Origin: Candidatus Dechloromonas phosphoritropha
Lineage (GTDB): Bacteria; Pseudomonadota; Gammaproteobacteria; Burkholderiales; Rhodocyclaceae
DNA length: 64,000 bases
Direction: 5' to 3'
Assembly (NCBI GenBank): GCA_016722705.1
Contig: JADKGN010000004.1
Coordinates: 1,240,001 to 1,304,000 of the forward strand
This document shows, piece after piece, positions 8,774-18,815 of this stretch; position 1 is the stretch's first letter; each line of letters opens with the position of its first letter. The position numbers were made by a program, and so were the translations under genes. The notes under the pieces were generated by a model, which had not been told where the DNA came from, made no database searches, and worked only from the letters and a program-made list of their open reading frames with translations.

Positions 8774-9524
8774 GCCTTGCCAGATGGGCCGACAGCGCGG
8801 CGTGGTCGGAAATCGTCGACCACGGCTGCCCGAAATGAACCTCGGTCCGGCGTACCTTGAAGCCACGGACATAGATACGATCCAGGCGGAACATCGGCAG
8901 GGCGGCGGGATAACTGCGCACCGGCGTGCCCTTCCGGTTGCTGAACACCTCGGTCAGACCCAAACGGCTAACCAGTTGGTGACCCGCCCGGTTGCTCCAG
9001 TCGTTGAAATCGCCGGCGATGATGAGCGGCTCATTGGGGGCGGAAACGGCGTCGAGATAATCGGCCAGCGCGGCGATCTGCAGGCGACGCGAATAGCCAA
9101 ACAGCGACAGGTGGACGCAGACGCAATGCGCGCTCAAACCACCCGGCAGATTGATCCGGCAGTGCAGGAGGCCGCGCTTCTCGAACTGGAAATGGGTCAC
9201 ATCCTGATTGTGCGCGTTCAGGATGGGAAAGCGCGAGAGGATCGCATTGCCGTGGTGGCCGTGGTCATAGATCATGTTGCTGCCATAGGCTGCGGCATGC
9301 CAAACCTCTTCGGCCAGGAATTCGTGCTGCGGATCGGTCGGCCAGTTGTCGTGATTCTCGGCATGGCCGAGATGCAGCCCCTGGACCTCCTGCAGGAAGA
9401 CGATGTCCGGATTGAGTTCACGCAGACGTTCGCGCAGCTCGTGCACCATCATGCGCCGGTTGAACTGCGAGAAGCCCTTGTGAATATTGAAGGTCGTTAC
9501 GTGAAGAGCTGTGGACTTGCTCAT
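8763..9524 (-). CDS. endonuclease/exonuclease/phosphatase (EEP) family protein
   Basis: The 253-residue product has the EEP (DNase I-like) fold signatures: TFNIHKGFS with the metal asparagine, VFLQEVQG with the metal glutamate, a GNAILSRFPI block, AGDFNDW (catalytic D and N) and a terminal ISDHAAL with the catalytic histidine. Members hydrolyse phosphodiesters in nucleic acids or in lipid and inositol head groups. Its tight coupling to a cardiolipin synthase (11-bp overlap) is common in betaproteobacteria and hints at a phospholipid-related or envelope role, which is inference. Confidence 0.85.
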   Translation of the reverse strand: MSKSTALHVTTFNIHKGFSQFNRRMMVHELRERLRELNPDIVFLQEVQGLHLGHAENHDNWPTDPQHEFLAEEVWHAAAYGSNMIYDHGHHGNAILSRFPILNAHNQDVTHFQFEKRGLLHCRINLPGGLSAHCVCVHLSLFGYSRRLQIAALADYLDAVSAPNEPLIIAGDFNDWSNRAGHQLVSRLGLTEVFSNRKGTPVRSYPAALPMFRLDRIYVRGFKVRRTEVHFGQPWSTISDHAALSAHLARHAR

Positions 9525-9530
9525 GAACGG

Positions 9531-10628
9531 TCAGGAAATCGCCAGCATGCGGTTGAGCGCCAGCCTGGCCAGCCCGGCCTCGTGCTCGGGAACGCGGATC
9601 TGATTGACAACCTTGCCGGCCGCCAGATTTTCCAGGGTCCAGGCCAGATGCTGAGGGTCGATGCGCTGCATGGTCGAGCACATGCAGATGGTCGTCGCCA
9701 TGAACTGGACTATCTTGTTCTGCGGCAGGACTTCCGTGGCCAGACGGTCAACCAGGTTGAGTTCGGTGCCGACCAGCCAGCGCGTGCCCTCCGGCGCTTC
9801 CTTGATGGTCCTGACGATGTGCTCGGTCGAGCCGACATGATCGGAAGCGGCGCAGACCTCAAAATTGCACTCGGGGTGGGCGATGACCAACCCCTCCGGG
9901 TATTTCGCCCTGAAGGAGTCGATGTGCGACTTCTGAAACATCTGGTGCACCGAGCAGTGACCCTTCCATAGCAGGATGCGCGCCTTCCGGACCAGCTCCG
10001 GCGTCAGGCCGCCGAGTTCGAGGTCGGGGTCCCAGACGACCATTTCGTCCATCGGGATGCCCATGCTGTGTCCCGTCCACCGTCCGAGATGCTGATCAGG
10101 GAAAAACAGTACCTTCGGGCGCTGAGCAAAAGCCCATTTGGCGATAGTGCCGGCGTTGGACGAGGTGCACACGATGCCGCCGTGTTCGCCGCAGAATGCC
10201 TTCAGGTCGGCTGCCGAGTTGATGTAGGTGACGGGGGTGATCTCCGCCTCGGCATTTAGCACTTCGCCCAGCTCGCGCCAGCAGCGCTCGACCTTGGCCA
10301 GGTTGGCCATGTCGGCCATCGAGCAGCCGGCGGCGAGATCAGGGAGGATCGCGATCTGGTTGGGCGCGGTCATGATGTCGGCGACCTCGGCCATGAAATG
10401 CACGCCGCAAAAGACGACGTAGTCCGCATCGGTCTGCGCGGCCAGCTTGGACAGTTTCAGCGAATCGCCGGTCAGGTCTGCATGCTGGTAGATGTCGGCA
10501 CGCTGGTAGTGATGGCAGAGGATGACTACCTTCCTGCCGAGTCGGGCGCGGGCGGCGCGTATACGCTCCTGGCAGTCGCCGTCAGGCAGGCTGTTGAAGG
10601 GCTTAAAGGCGATCGTGGTTGATTGCAT
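9531..10628 (-). CDS. nadA: quinolinate synthase A
   Basis: The 365-residue enzyme condenses iminoaspartate with dihydroxyacetone phosphate to quinolinate in de novo NAD synthesis and is a cytosolic [4Fe-4S] protein. Three ligand cysteines are visible in FCGVHFM, IVCTSSNAGT and TICMCSTM, together with the LCHHYQRADI start and HPECNFEVC. The start at 10628 (MQSTTIAFKP) is preferred. The frame extends 49 codons upstream, but that extension overlaps the rhodanese gene and is not NadA-like. It is followed 6 bp later by the EEP gene. Confidence 0.93.
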   Translation of the reverse strand: MQSTTIAFKPFNSLPDGDCQERIRAARARLGRKVVILCHHYQRADIYQHADLTGDSLKLSKLAAQTDADYVVFCGVHFMAEVADIMTAPNQIAILPDLAAGCSMADMANLAKVERCWRELGEVLNAEAEITPVTYINSAADLKAFCGEHGGIVCTSSNAGTIAKWAFAQRPKVLFFPDQHLGRWTGHSMGIPMDEMVVWDPDLELGGLTPELVRKARILLWKGHCSVHQMFQKSHIDSFRAKYPEGLVIAHPECNFEVCAASDHVGSTEHIVRTIKEAPEGTRWLVGTELNLVDRLATEVLPQNKIVQFMATTICMCSTMQRIDPQHLAWTLENLAAGKVVNQIRVPEHEAGLARLALNRMLAIS

Positions 10629-10662
10629 GTGGGTCTTCCGAAATGGTTCTCCGGGTAAGGGC

Positions 10663-11115
10663 TTACCCTTGGTGCCAGGGCAGCCCCGCATGGCGCCAGC
10701 CACCACAGGTGTTACGCTGGCCGTTGGCGTCCTTGTCACCCTCGAATCCTTCAAGGATGTTGTAGCAGTCGCCATATCCGGCTTCGGTCGCCAGACGTGC
10801 CGCGTAATCCGAGCGGACGCCGCTGCGGCACAGGAAGAGTACCAGCGCTTCGTGATCGACCTGGCGCTTCAGTTCGGCAGCGAAATGAGGGTTTCGCCCA
10901 CCGCCCGGATAGATGTTCCACTCGATTTCGACAGCACCGGGAACGCGCCCCACCCAGTCCCATTCAGCGCGGGTGCGCACGTCGACCAGCCGGGCGCCGG
11001 GCGCCAGACGCAACAGGTCGAAGGCTTCCCGCGGCGTCAGCGCACCCTCGTACGACAGGCTCATGGCCCGGGCGCGCTGTTGAGCGAGGGTGAGGATCTC
11101 CGTTAACTTTCCCAT
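10663..11115 (-). CDS. single-domain rhodanese-like sulfurtransferase
   Basis: The 150-residue protein consists of one rhodanese domain. It has the CDC25-like active-site loop with the catalytic cysteine (LFLCRSGVRSDYAA, Cys about 95) and the substrate-side VDVRTRAEW motif. The C-terminal NILEGFEGD and GWRHAGLPW pattern is typical of small proteobacterial rhodaneses. It may relay persulfide sulfur. It begins the leftward operon whose second gene encodes the Fe-S enzyme NadA, so a role in sulfur supply or cluster upkeep is possible but only inferred from position. Confidence 0.85.
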   Translation of the reverse strand: MGKLTEILTLAQQRARAMSLSYEGALTPREAFDLLRLAPGARLVDVRTRAEWDWVGRVPGAVEIEWNIYPGGGRNPHFAAELKRQVDHEALVLFLCRSGVRSDYAARLATEAGYGDCYNILEGFEGDKDANGQRNTCGGWRHAGLPWHQG

Positions 11116-11162
11116 AATCCGCGACTGTTAGAATCCAGATCCGATAGTATAGGGCACAGAGA

Positions 11163-12012
11163 ATGGGTCTCGATCATCTCCATCGGGTGCAGCCAACCAG
11201 GGGACGGCTTGATCGCACTGCCGAAGCGCACGCGCCACCTGGGTCAGTGTCGCGGTCAACCTGCTGCTCGCGATCGCTCAGGTCATTGTCGGCCGGCTGG
11301 CCAATTCGCAGTCGCTGGTTGCCCACGGCCTGCAGTCCTTCTCCAATCTGCTCTCGGATTTTCTCGTCATCCATGCCGCCCGCCAGAGCGCCCACCCTGC
11401 CGATGCGGCGCACACCTGCGGTCATGCGCGCGTTGACACGGCAGCGACGCTGATACTCGGCGCCTCCTTGATCCTGATCGGCGGCGGCATCCTCTGCGAA
11501 TCCGGGTTGCTGAGCGGCGGCGCTGATGAGTTTCATGATCCTGCGCACGGGTGTTGGGCTGGCCTGGGGCGCGCTCGAGGAACTGATCGATACCGGGCTC
11601 GACGAGGCGCAGGTGGTGGCGGTCCGGGAGACCCTGCAGGCAACGGCCGGGGTGCGTGGTCTGCGTGAGCTGGATACCCGGCGCATGGCGCACCAGACGC
11701 TGGTCGATACGCATGTAATGCGTCGATGCGCGGATCATTGTTTCCGAAGGTCACCGGATTGCCGAGTCGGCGCGTACCGCCGTGCTGCGCGAGCATCCCG
11801 ACGTGCTCGTTCATATCGATCCCGAGGACGATCATGACCCCGATGTTGCGGCAGCCCGCTTGCCATTGAGGGAGGTCGTGCTTGACGACCTGACGGGATT
11901 GCTGGCCGACCTGCCGAGACACGACCGCGTAGTACTTCATTACCTCGGTGAGCGGATCAAGGGGCATCCGGTAATTCGCAGCATCTCGCTTAACTTCAGG
12001 ATTGCACCGTAG
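11163..12012 (+). pseudogene. cation diffusion facilitator (FieF-like) efflux protein, frameshifted
   Basis: Three reading frames together reproduce a CDF metal-efflux protein. They are SVAVNLLLAIAQVIVGRLAN with FSNLLSDFLVIHAARQSAHP (11243 on), EELIDTGLDEAQVVAVRETL with VRGLRELDTRRMAHQTLVD (about 11577-11720), and VSEGHRIAESARTAVLREHP with DVLVHIDPEDDHD (about 11740-11840). At least two frame changes are needed. Roughly 100 residues of the middle membrane domain are missing around 11510-11560, so a simple sequencing slip cannot explain all of it. Intact members export Zn, Fe or Co in exchange for protons. Confidence 0.8.
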
Positions 12013-12022
12013 CGGTGCAATC
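12000..12022. other. perfect 10-bp inverted repeat around the CDF stop codon
   Basis: GATTGCACCG and CGGTGCAATC flank a 3-nt TAG loop, and that TAG is the stop codon of the CDF frame. The stem is strong, but no T-run follows on either strand, so it is not a standard intrinsic terminator. It lies 92 bp upstream of the glnA sigma-54 promoter and could be a transcription barrier or a protein site. Confidence 0.5.
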
Positions 12023-12113
12023 GATCGCGCGCTTGCACGGTAATGATGCGACAGATCCTTGGGTAATTGACGCATTTCCTTGTGGCAAAATGGTGTGCTC
12101 TGCAGAATTGTAT

Positions 12114-12130
12114 CGGCACGGTTTATGCTT
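12114..12130 (+). promoter_or_regulatory. sigma-54 (RpoN) promoter of glnA
   Basis: cGGCACggtttatGCtt fits the -24/-12 consensus (TGGCAC-N5-TTGCW). The invariant GG (12115-12116) and GC (12127-12128) are separated by exactly 10 nt. Transcription would start near 12140, giving a leader of about 57 nt before glnA. This matches known NtrC-activated glnA promoters, and ntrBC is encoded 9 kb downstream. A similar upstream TGGC...TGC string near 12083 has the wrong spacing. Confidence 0.75.
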
Positions 12131-12196
12131 TAAAATTTGTATTGGATTTTTTAATTGTCGCCGGCCACGCCGGCTTTCTGATTAGTTAGGAGATTG

Positions 12197-13618
12197 ATGG
12201 TTATGGCAACCCCGCAAGACGTGATGAAGATGGTCAAGGAGAACGACGCCAAGTTCGTCGATTTCCGCTTTACCGATACCCGTGGCAAGGAACAGCACGT
12301 CACCGTGCCGGTCTCCGCCTTCGATGAAGACAAGTTCGAGAACGGCCACGCTTTCGACGGCTCCTCGATCGCTGGCTGGAAGGGCATCCAGGCTTCCGAC
12401 ATGCAGCTGATGCCGGATCCCGGCACTGCTTACATCGACCCCTTCTTCGACGAAACCACCATTGTTCTGACCTGTGACGTCGTCGACCCGGCAGACGGTC
12501 GTGGCTACGATCGCGATCCGCGCTCAATCGCCAAGCGTGCTGAAGCCTATCTGAAGTCCACCGGCATCGGCGACACCGCCTATTTCGGTCCGGAGCCCGA
12601 ATTTTTCATTTTCGACTCGGTTGAATGGAACGTCGACATGTCCGGCTGCAACCTGAAGATCTACTCTTCCGAAGCTGCCTGGACTTCCGGCGAGAAGACT
12701 GAAGGCGGCGGCGGCACTGGTCACCGTCCGACCGTCAAGGGCGGCTACTTCCCGGTTCCCCCGGTCGACAGCCTGCACGACATCCGTTCCGCCATGGTGC
12801 TGGCCCTTGAGAGCCTCGGTGTACCGGTCGAAGTTCACCACCACGAAGTCGCCACTGCCGGTCAGTGCGAAATCGGTACCCTCTTCGCCACCCTGGTCAA
12901 GCGCGCCGACTGGACCCAGATACTCAAGTACGTGGTGCACAACGTTGCCCACCAGTACGGCAAGACCGCCACCTTCATGCCCAAGCCAATCGTTGGCGAC
13001 AACGGTTCCGGCATGCACGTTCACCAGTCGATCTGGAAGGACGGCAAGAACCTGTTTGCCGGTGACGGCTATGCCGGGCTGTCCGAACTGGCCCTGTTCT
13101 ACATTGGCGGCATTATCAAGCATGCCAAGGCCCTGAACGCGATCACCAACCCGGGCACCAACTCCTACAAGCGTCTGGTCCCGCACTACGAGGCGCCGGT
13201 CAAGCTGGCTTACTCCGCCAAGAACCGTTCGGCTTCGATCCGTATCCCGCATGTTGCTTCGACCAAGGCGCGCCGTATCGAGACCCGCTTCCCGGATCCT
13301 ATCGCCAACCCGTATCTGTGCTTCTCGGCCCTGATGATGGCCGGTCTGGACGGCATCAAGAACAAGATCCACCCGGGCGACCCGGCCGACAAAAATCTCT
13401 ACGATCTGCCGCCGGAAGAGGATGCAAAGATCCCCACCGTCTGCGCCAGCCTCGAGGAAGCTCTAGCCGCGCTGGACCAGGACCGCGAGTTCCTGACCCG
13501 TGGCGGGGTCTTCTCCAGCGACTGGATCGATGCCTACATCAACCTGAAGATGGACGAAGTCAACAAGGTTCGCATGACGACGCACCCGGTGGAGTTCGAC
13601 CTGTACTACTCCTGCTAG
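12197..13618 (+). CDS. glnA: glutamine synthetase type I (GSI-beta)
   Basis: The 473-residue enzyme makes glutamine from glutamate, ammonia and ATP as a cytosolic dodecamer. Visible signatures are DGSSIAGWKGI near 55, EFFIFDSVEW, VEVHHHEVATAGQ (catalytic loop), GDNGSGMHVHQS (ATP and glutamate binding), NRSASIRIP, and KNLYDLPPEE with the adenylylation tyrosine near residue 402, so activity is likely controlled by GlnE. AGGAG at 12188-12192 serves ATG 12197 (4 nt spacing) or ATG 12203 (10 nt), and either start is possible. A sigma-54 promoter lies upstream and a strong terminator follows. Confidence 0.97.
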   Translation: MVMATPQDVMKMVKENDAKFVDFRFTDTRGKEQHVTVPVSAFDEDKFENGHAFDGSSIAGWKGIQASDMQLMPDPGTAYIDPFFDETTIVLTCDVVDPADGRGYDRDPRSIAKRAEAYLKSTGIGDTAYFGPEPEFFIFDSVEWNVDMSGCNLKIYSSEAAWTSGEKTEGGGGTGHRPTVKGGYFPVPPVDSLHDIRSAMVLALESLGVPVEVHHHEVATAGQCEIGTLFATLVKRADWTQILKYVVHNVAHQYGKTATFMPKPIVGDNGSGMHVHQSIWKDGKNLFAGDGYAGLSELALFYIGGIIKHAKALNAITNPGTNSYKRLVPHYEAPVKLAYSAKNRSASIRIPHVASTKARRIETRFPDPIANPYLCFSALMMAGLDGIKNKIHPGDPADKNLYDLPPEEDAKIPTVCASLEEALAALDQDREFLTRGGVFSSDWIDAYINLKMDEVNKVRMTTHPVEFDLYYSC

Positions 13619-13645
13619 CTGTTTTCCTGCAAGGGTGGCAACAGA

Positions 13646-13671
13646 GGGCGGGGTTCTCCCGCCCTTTTTTT
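13646..13671 (+). terminator. intrinsic terminator after glnA
   Basis: GGGCGGG and CCCGCCC form a 7-bp GC stem with a 5-nt loop (gttct), followed by seven T residues. It lies 28 bp after the glnA stop and separates glnA from the DUF4124 gene. Confidence 0.9.
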
Positions 13672-13731
13672 GTCCACCGGCTGGTATGCGTGGCCGCCAA
13701 GTCCGGTAAACTGGAGCGCTCACGAGGAATA

Positions 13732-14202
13732 ATGACAATGACACGCAGCATGCTCGCCACAGTTCTTCTTGCACTCGCCTTGCCGGTGTCGGCGCAGACC
13801 ATTTACCGGTGCACGGATGCGAACGGCGGCATGCTGATCTCGAATACGCGTGTGAACAAGAGTTGCAAGGCGGTTCCCGTCACTCCGGACTCTTCGCTAC
13901 CGGCACCCAGGCCCAAGCCCTCTGGCGCCACCGCGAATCCGTCTCCGACGGGTTTCCCTAGGGTGCAGGAGGACACGCAGAAGGCCCGCGACACTGATCG
14001 CAAGCGCATCCTCGAACAGGAACTGGCGGGTGAACAGCGTAGTCTGGATCAGGCGCAACGCGAACTGGCCGACCAGGAATCTCTGCGCGGCAGGGACGGC
14101 TCGGCTTCGGCGCTCAACCGCGTTCAGCCCTATCGCGATCGCGTCGCGCAACACGAGCGCAATATCGTTGCCATCCAGAAGGAGCTCTCCGGCCTGCGTT
14201 GA
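13732..14202 (+). CDS. secreted DUF4124 protein with C-terminal coiled coil
   Basis: The 156-residue protein starts with a signal peptide (MTMTRSMLATVLLALALPVS, cleavage near AQT), followed by the short DUF4124 module (IYRCTDANGGMLISN with two cysteines). A proline-rich linker and a charged helix (about 85-156, QELAGEQRSLDQAQRELADQ) predicted to be coiled coil complete it. GAGG at 13724 supports the ATG at 13732. The function of DUF4124 is unknown. Such a gene is often found between glnA and ntrB in this group of bacteria; here it still follows glnA but ntrB is displaced by an efflux locus. Confidence 0.8.
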   Translation: MTMTRSMLATVLLALALPVSAQTIYRCTDANGGMLISNTRVNKSCKAVPVTPDSSLPAPRPKPSGATANPSPTGFPRVQEDTQKARDTDRKRILEQELAGEQRSLDQAQRELADQESLRGRDGSASALNRVQPYRDRVAQHERNIVAIQKELSGLR

Positions 14203-17200
14203 TCAGACAGCGTCTGGCTTGACCTTGTACCAGGCCGAATACAGCGCCGGGAGGAAAAGCAAGGTCAGGGCGGTGGCGACAAGCAGCCCACCCATGATCG
14301 CTACCGCCATCGGCCCGAAAAAGTCGTTGCGCGAGAGCGGCACCATGGCCAGCACTGCCGCCGTCGCGGTGAGCACGATCGGGCGGAAGCGGCGCACCGT
14401 CGATTCGACGATCGCTTCGCCGCGGGGCTTGCCCGCCGCCATGTCCTGCTCGATCTGATCGACCAGGATGACCGAGTTGCGCATGATCATGCCGAACAGG
14501 GCAATCGTTCCCAGCAGCGCCATGAATCCGAACGGCTTGTTAAAGAGCAGCAGGAAGAGCGCAATGCCGATGATTCCGAGCGGTGCCGTCAGAAGCACCA
14601 TGATGACCCGCGATACGCTCCGCAGCTGGATCACCAGCACCGTGATGACCAGCAAAATGAAGACTGGAATGCCTACCATCACCGAGTTCGAGCCTTTCGC
14701 CGACTCCTCGACCGAGCCGCCGATTGCGATGTCGTAACCGGCGGGCAGGCTGGCGATGATCTGGTCGATCTGTGGTTGCAGATTGGCGACTATTGTTGCC
14801 GGCTGGGTCTTTCCGTAGAGATTGGCGCGGACGGTGATGGTCGGCAGGCGGTCGCGGCGCCAGATCAGGCCCGGTTCGAACGAGAACTTGAGGCGGGCGA
14901 CCTGGCTGAGCGGAACGCTCTTGCCGCTGCGCGTCGGCACTGCAAGATCTGGCAGGGCCGACAACTGGCCGCGTTCCTGGCGGTCGCCGCGCAGGACGAC
15001 GTCGATAGTCTTCTCGCCCTCGCGGAAGCTGGTTACGGTGAGTCCGTTGAGCGACATGTTGAGCAGCGCGGCGATGTCCTGGCCGGAGACGCCGAGCAGG
15101 CGCGCCTTGTCCTGATCGATTTCAATCTCGACGACCTTGGAAAGCTCGTTCCAGTCGAGATTCACATTCGACAGTTCCGGGTGGCTGCGCAGAACGGTTG
15201 CGACATCGCCGGCGATCCGCCGCAAGGTCGGCAGATCCTCGCCCGAGACGCGGTACTGGAGCGCGTAGCCGATGGGTGGGCCGTTTTCGATGCGGGCAAC
15301 GTTGCCACGCACTCCCCAGGCTTCATTTTCGAACAATTCGATCAGTCGACCGCGCAAGGCTTCGCGCGCCTCCTGGCTGCGAGTCATGATGACCAGCTGG
15401 CTGACATTGGTGGCGGGCAGTTGCTGATCGAGCGAAAGGAAGTAACGCGGTGACCCCGAGCCGACGTAAGTGATGAAATGATCATGCTGGCCGAAGCGGG
15501 CCTTGTCTTCGTCCAGCCAGTCTTCGAGCTTCCTCGTCGCCGCGTCGATGGCGGCGAGCGAGGAGCCTTCGGGCAGCCGCAGTTCGACATTGAGTTCGAG
15601 ACGGGTCGAGTTCGGGAAAAACTGCTTCTGCACCTTCGCCATGCCGACGATGGACAGCGCGAAAAGTAAAAGCGTGACAAGGAAGGTCAGCCAGCGGCGC
15701 CGGACGCAGGTCCGCACCAGAATGCGGAACCGGTTGTAGAACGGCGTTCCGTACACTTCTTGCTCGTCGCCGTGTGTGCCTCTGACGAGTCCGGCTCGTT
15801 CCAGCCGTCCCGCCAGCCAGGGCCAGCGGCGCTGGATCAGGCCGGGTTGTCTCGGCGCCCGCGGATCTGGCAGCAGCTTGTAGCCGAGCCAGGGAATCGC
15901 GACGACGGCGGCGACCCATGAAATGAGCAGGGCAATCGCGTTGACCTGGAAGAAGGCGAAGGCATATTCGCTGGTGGATGACTTGGCGATGGCAATCGGA
16001 ATGAAACCGGCGACGGTGACCAGCGTGCCTGAGAGCATCGGACCGGCCGTGCTGGTATAGGTAAACGATGCGGCACGGGTACGTTCCCAGCCCTGCTCCA
16101 TTTTCACCCACATCATTTCGACGGCGATGATCGCGTCATCGACCAGCAAGCCGAGCGCCAGTACCAGCGCGCCGAGCGATACCTTGTGCAGCCCAACGTT
16201 GAACAGATCCATCGCCAGGAATGTGGCGGCGAGAACCAGCGGAATCGAGACGGCGACGACCATTCCGGTGCGCATTCCGAGACTGGTGAAGGTGACGAGC
16301 AGAACGACGGCAACCGCCTCGGCCAGCGCCCGGACGAATACCGTGATCGACTTGCGGACGGCGTTGGGGGCGCTGAGAACCTCGGTAATTTCGACACCCA
16401 GCGGTAGACCGCCGCGAACCTTCGCGATCTGCGCCTCGAGGGCATTGCCGAGATCGATGATGTCGGCGTCGCGCGCCAGTGAAACGCCGATGGCCAACGC
16501 CCTCTTTCCCCCGAAGCGCACTTCGGTTGTCGGCGGGTCACTGATGCCGCGCCTCACGGTGGCGATGTCGCCAAGGCGGAAGCTGCGACCGCCGCTACGG
16601 ACCAGCGTGTCGGACACCGCCTGAACGGTGTCGAAGGCGCCGCCCGGCCGGATCTGTATGCGCTCATCATCGAGCTCGGAAAAGCCAGCGCCGGTGACCG
16701 AATTCTGCTGACTCAGTGCCTAGATGATGGTGGATTGATCGATGCCCAGCGTCGCCAGCTTGGCGTTCGCGAGTTCGATAAAGATCTTTTCGTCCTGAAT
16801 GCCGAAGATCTCCACCTTGCCGGTGCCAGGGATGCGCAGGAGTTGGTCGCGAATGCGCTCGGCGATGTCCTTGAGCTGGGGGTAATCGAGGCCTTCGGCG
16901 GTCAGCGCGTAAATGTTGCCGAAGACGTCGCCGTATTCGTCATTGAAAAACGGGCCCTGAATGCCGGTCGGCAGGGTGTGCCGGATGTCGCCGACCTTCT
17001 TGCGAACCTGATAGAAGATATCCGGAACAAGGCTCCCCGGTACGCCATACCTGGCGAAAAACAGAACCGTCGACTCGCCGGGCCGGGAGAAACTCTGAAT
17101 GCGGTCGATGTGCGGCATCTCCTGCAGCTTCTTCTCGATCTTGTCGGTAAGTTGCTGCTCGACCTGGAGCGCCGTCGCACCCGGCCACAGCGTGCGGATC

Positions 17201-17305
17201 ACCATCACCCTGAAGGTGAACGGCGGGTCTTCGGCCTGACTCAGCCGGCCGTAGGAGACGACACCCATCAGCGCGATGGCGAGCATAAAAAAACCAACCA
17301 GGGTC

Positions 17306-18815
17306 GAATGGCACTTACTTAACGTTCAACTCTTTGATGCAAATGATGAAACAGGCTGGATCGACGCGTGATAAGTTGGCGTCGCCAAACACCCAACCCG
17401 CCCACGATGAGCCAGCCCAAATGCATCCTATCCGCAGTACACGCGCACAGCAACACCGAACGGTCAAGGCCCACGCTGCCCAGAGCGACGCCTATGCGTT
17501 TTTCAACCTGTTGATGGGGCCGGAATTGTTCGATGCCGTGGAATCTGAACTGCCGCCCCACCGAGAAAGGCAATATCCCCCGACGGAGACGTTGTCGATG
17601 TTTCTGGCCCAAGCGCTGAGCACCGATCGTTCCTGCCAGAAGGCAGTCAATGACCGTGCGGTCAAATGCCTGGTTGGCGGCCTGGTGCCGGGCAGCACCC
17701 ACACGGGCGCCTATTGCCGGGCGCGAAAGCGCTTGCCTTTGAAGATGCTCAGTACACTGGCGTGCCACGTGGGGCAAAGAGTCGCCACGCAGGCGCCGAC
17801 AGCTTGGCATTGGCGGGGTCGTCCCGTCCGTCTGGTGGACGGGACGACCGTCGTAATGCCCGACACCTCAGACAATCAGGTCGTCTACCCGCAACCGACG
17901 AGCCAGAAGCCGGGACTGGGTTTCCCGCAGTGCCGGATCGTTGGGCTCGTTTGTTTGGGTAGCGGGGCGGTACTCAATGCCACGACCGGCTCCTGTCGGG
18001 GCAAGGGCAGCGATGAGCAGTCGTTGCTGCGTTCGATATTCGATTCCCTGGAGCAGGGTGATTTACTGTTGGGCGACGCCTTCTACGCCACCTATTTTCT
18101 CCTCTGCTCATTACGCGAGCGGTGCATTGATGCGGTGTTTGAACAAAATGGCGCGCGGCAACGCACCACCGATTTTTGCCGAGGTCGGCAGTTGGGGCAG
18201 TGCGATCATCTGATCGTGCTGCCAAAACCCGTCAGCAAACCCGACTGGATGCCTCAGGCCGACTACGATCAGGCCCCCGAGAGTCTGACCGTACGCGAGC
18301 TTCGGGTCGGTGGCAAGACACGGGTGACGACATTGCTTTGCCCAAAACAAACCGACAAGACTGCCTTGAAATCGCTCTATCGGGATCGCTGGCACGTTGA
18401 ACTCGATCTGCGCAACATCAAGACCACGCTCGGCATGGAACGACTGAGTTGCCTGACGCCTGCGATGGCGATCAAGGAAATCTGGGTCTATCTCCTCGCC
18501 TACAATCTGATTCGGTTAATGATGGCTCAGGCTGCAATGCTCTCCCACAGATTGCCGCGCCAACTGAGCTTCAAGCATACCGTGCAAATCTGGCTCGCCT
18601 GGGCACCCTTTGCGAGCCGCAGCCATCACAACATACACAGCGAACTATTCGTTTTAATCGCCCAACAACAGGTCGGTAACCGACCGGGCCGGATCGAGCC
18701 TCGCGCCGTCAAACGACGACCTAAACCCTATCCAATGCTCACCAAACCACGTAATCTCGCCAAAGCTATCGTCATGAAAAATGGACATCCCAAAAAGCTT
18801 AAGTAAGTGCCATTC
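17306..18815 (+). mobile_element. IS4-family insertion sequence (complete)
   Basis: The 1510-bp element is bounded by inverted repeats GAATGGCACTTACTTAA (17306-17322) and their complement ending at 18815. The target duplication CAACCAGGGTC (11 bp) is exact at 17295-17305 and 18816-18826. Repeat size, duplication length and the Y-R-E-K transposase motif agree with the IS4 family. The perfect duplication indicates recent insertion into the RND pump gene. Confidence 0.95.
17337..18806 (+). CDS. IS4-family transposase
   Basis: The 489-residue DDE transposase has the first aspartate in RLVDGTTVVMPD (about 166), the second in LLLGDAFYATY (about 245) and the glutamate in the YREK signature YRDRWHVELDLRNIK (Y-2-R-3-E-6-K), which defines IS4 elements. 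The frame is complete and ends 9 bp before the right repeat edge, so the element is probably active. ATG 17337 is preceded by an in-frame TTG at 17334. Confidence 0.93.
   Translation: MQMMKQAGSTRDKLASPNTQPAHDEPAQMHPIRSTRAQQHRTVKAHAAQSDAYAFFNLLMGPELFDAVESELPPHRERQYPPTETLSMFLAQALSTDRSCQKAVNDRAVKCLVGGLVPGSTHTGAYCRARKRLPLKMLSTLACHVGQRVATQAPTAWHWRGRPVRLVDGTTVVMPDTSDNQVVYPQPTSQKPGLGFPQCRIVGLVCLGSGAVLNATTGSCRGKGSDEQSLLRSIFDSLEQGDLLLGDAFYATYFLLCSLRERCIDAVFEQNGARQRTTDFCRGRQLGQCDHLIVLPKPVSKPDWMPQADYDQAPESLTVRELRVGGKTRVTTLLCPKQTDKTALKSLYRDRWHVELDLRNIKTTLGMERLSCLTPAMAIKEIWVYLLAYNLIRLMMAQAAMLSHRLPRQLSFKHTVQIWLAWAPFASRSHHNIHSELFVLIAQQQVGNRPGRIEPRAVKRRPKPYPMLTKPRNLAKAIVMKNGHPKKLK

Noticed and set aside
12083..12100. 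Second sigma-54-like string upstream of glnA
   Set aside because: The GG and GC elements are 11 nt apart instead of 10, and a correctly spaced element lies 30 bp downstream.
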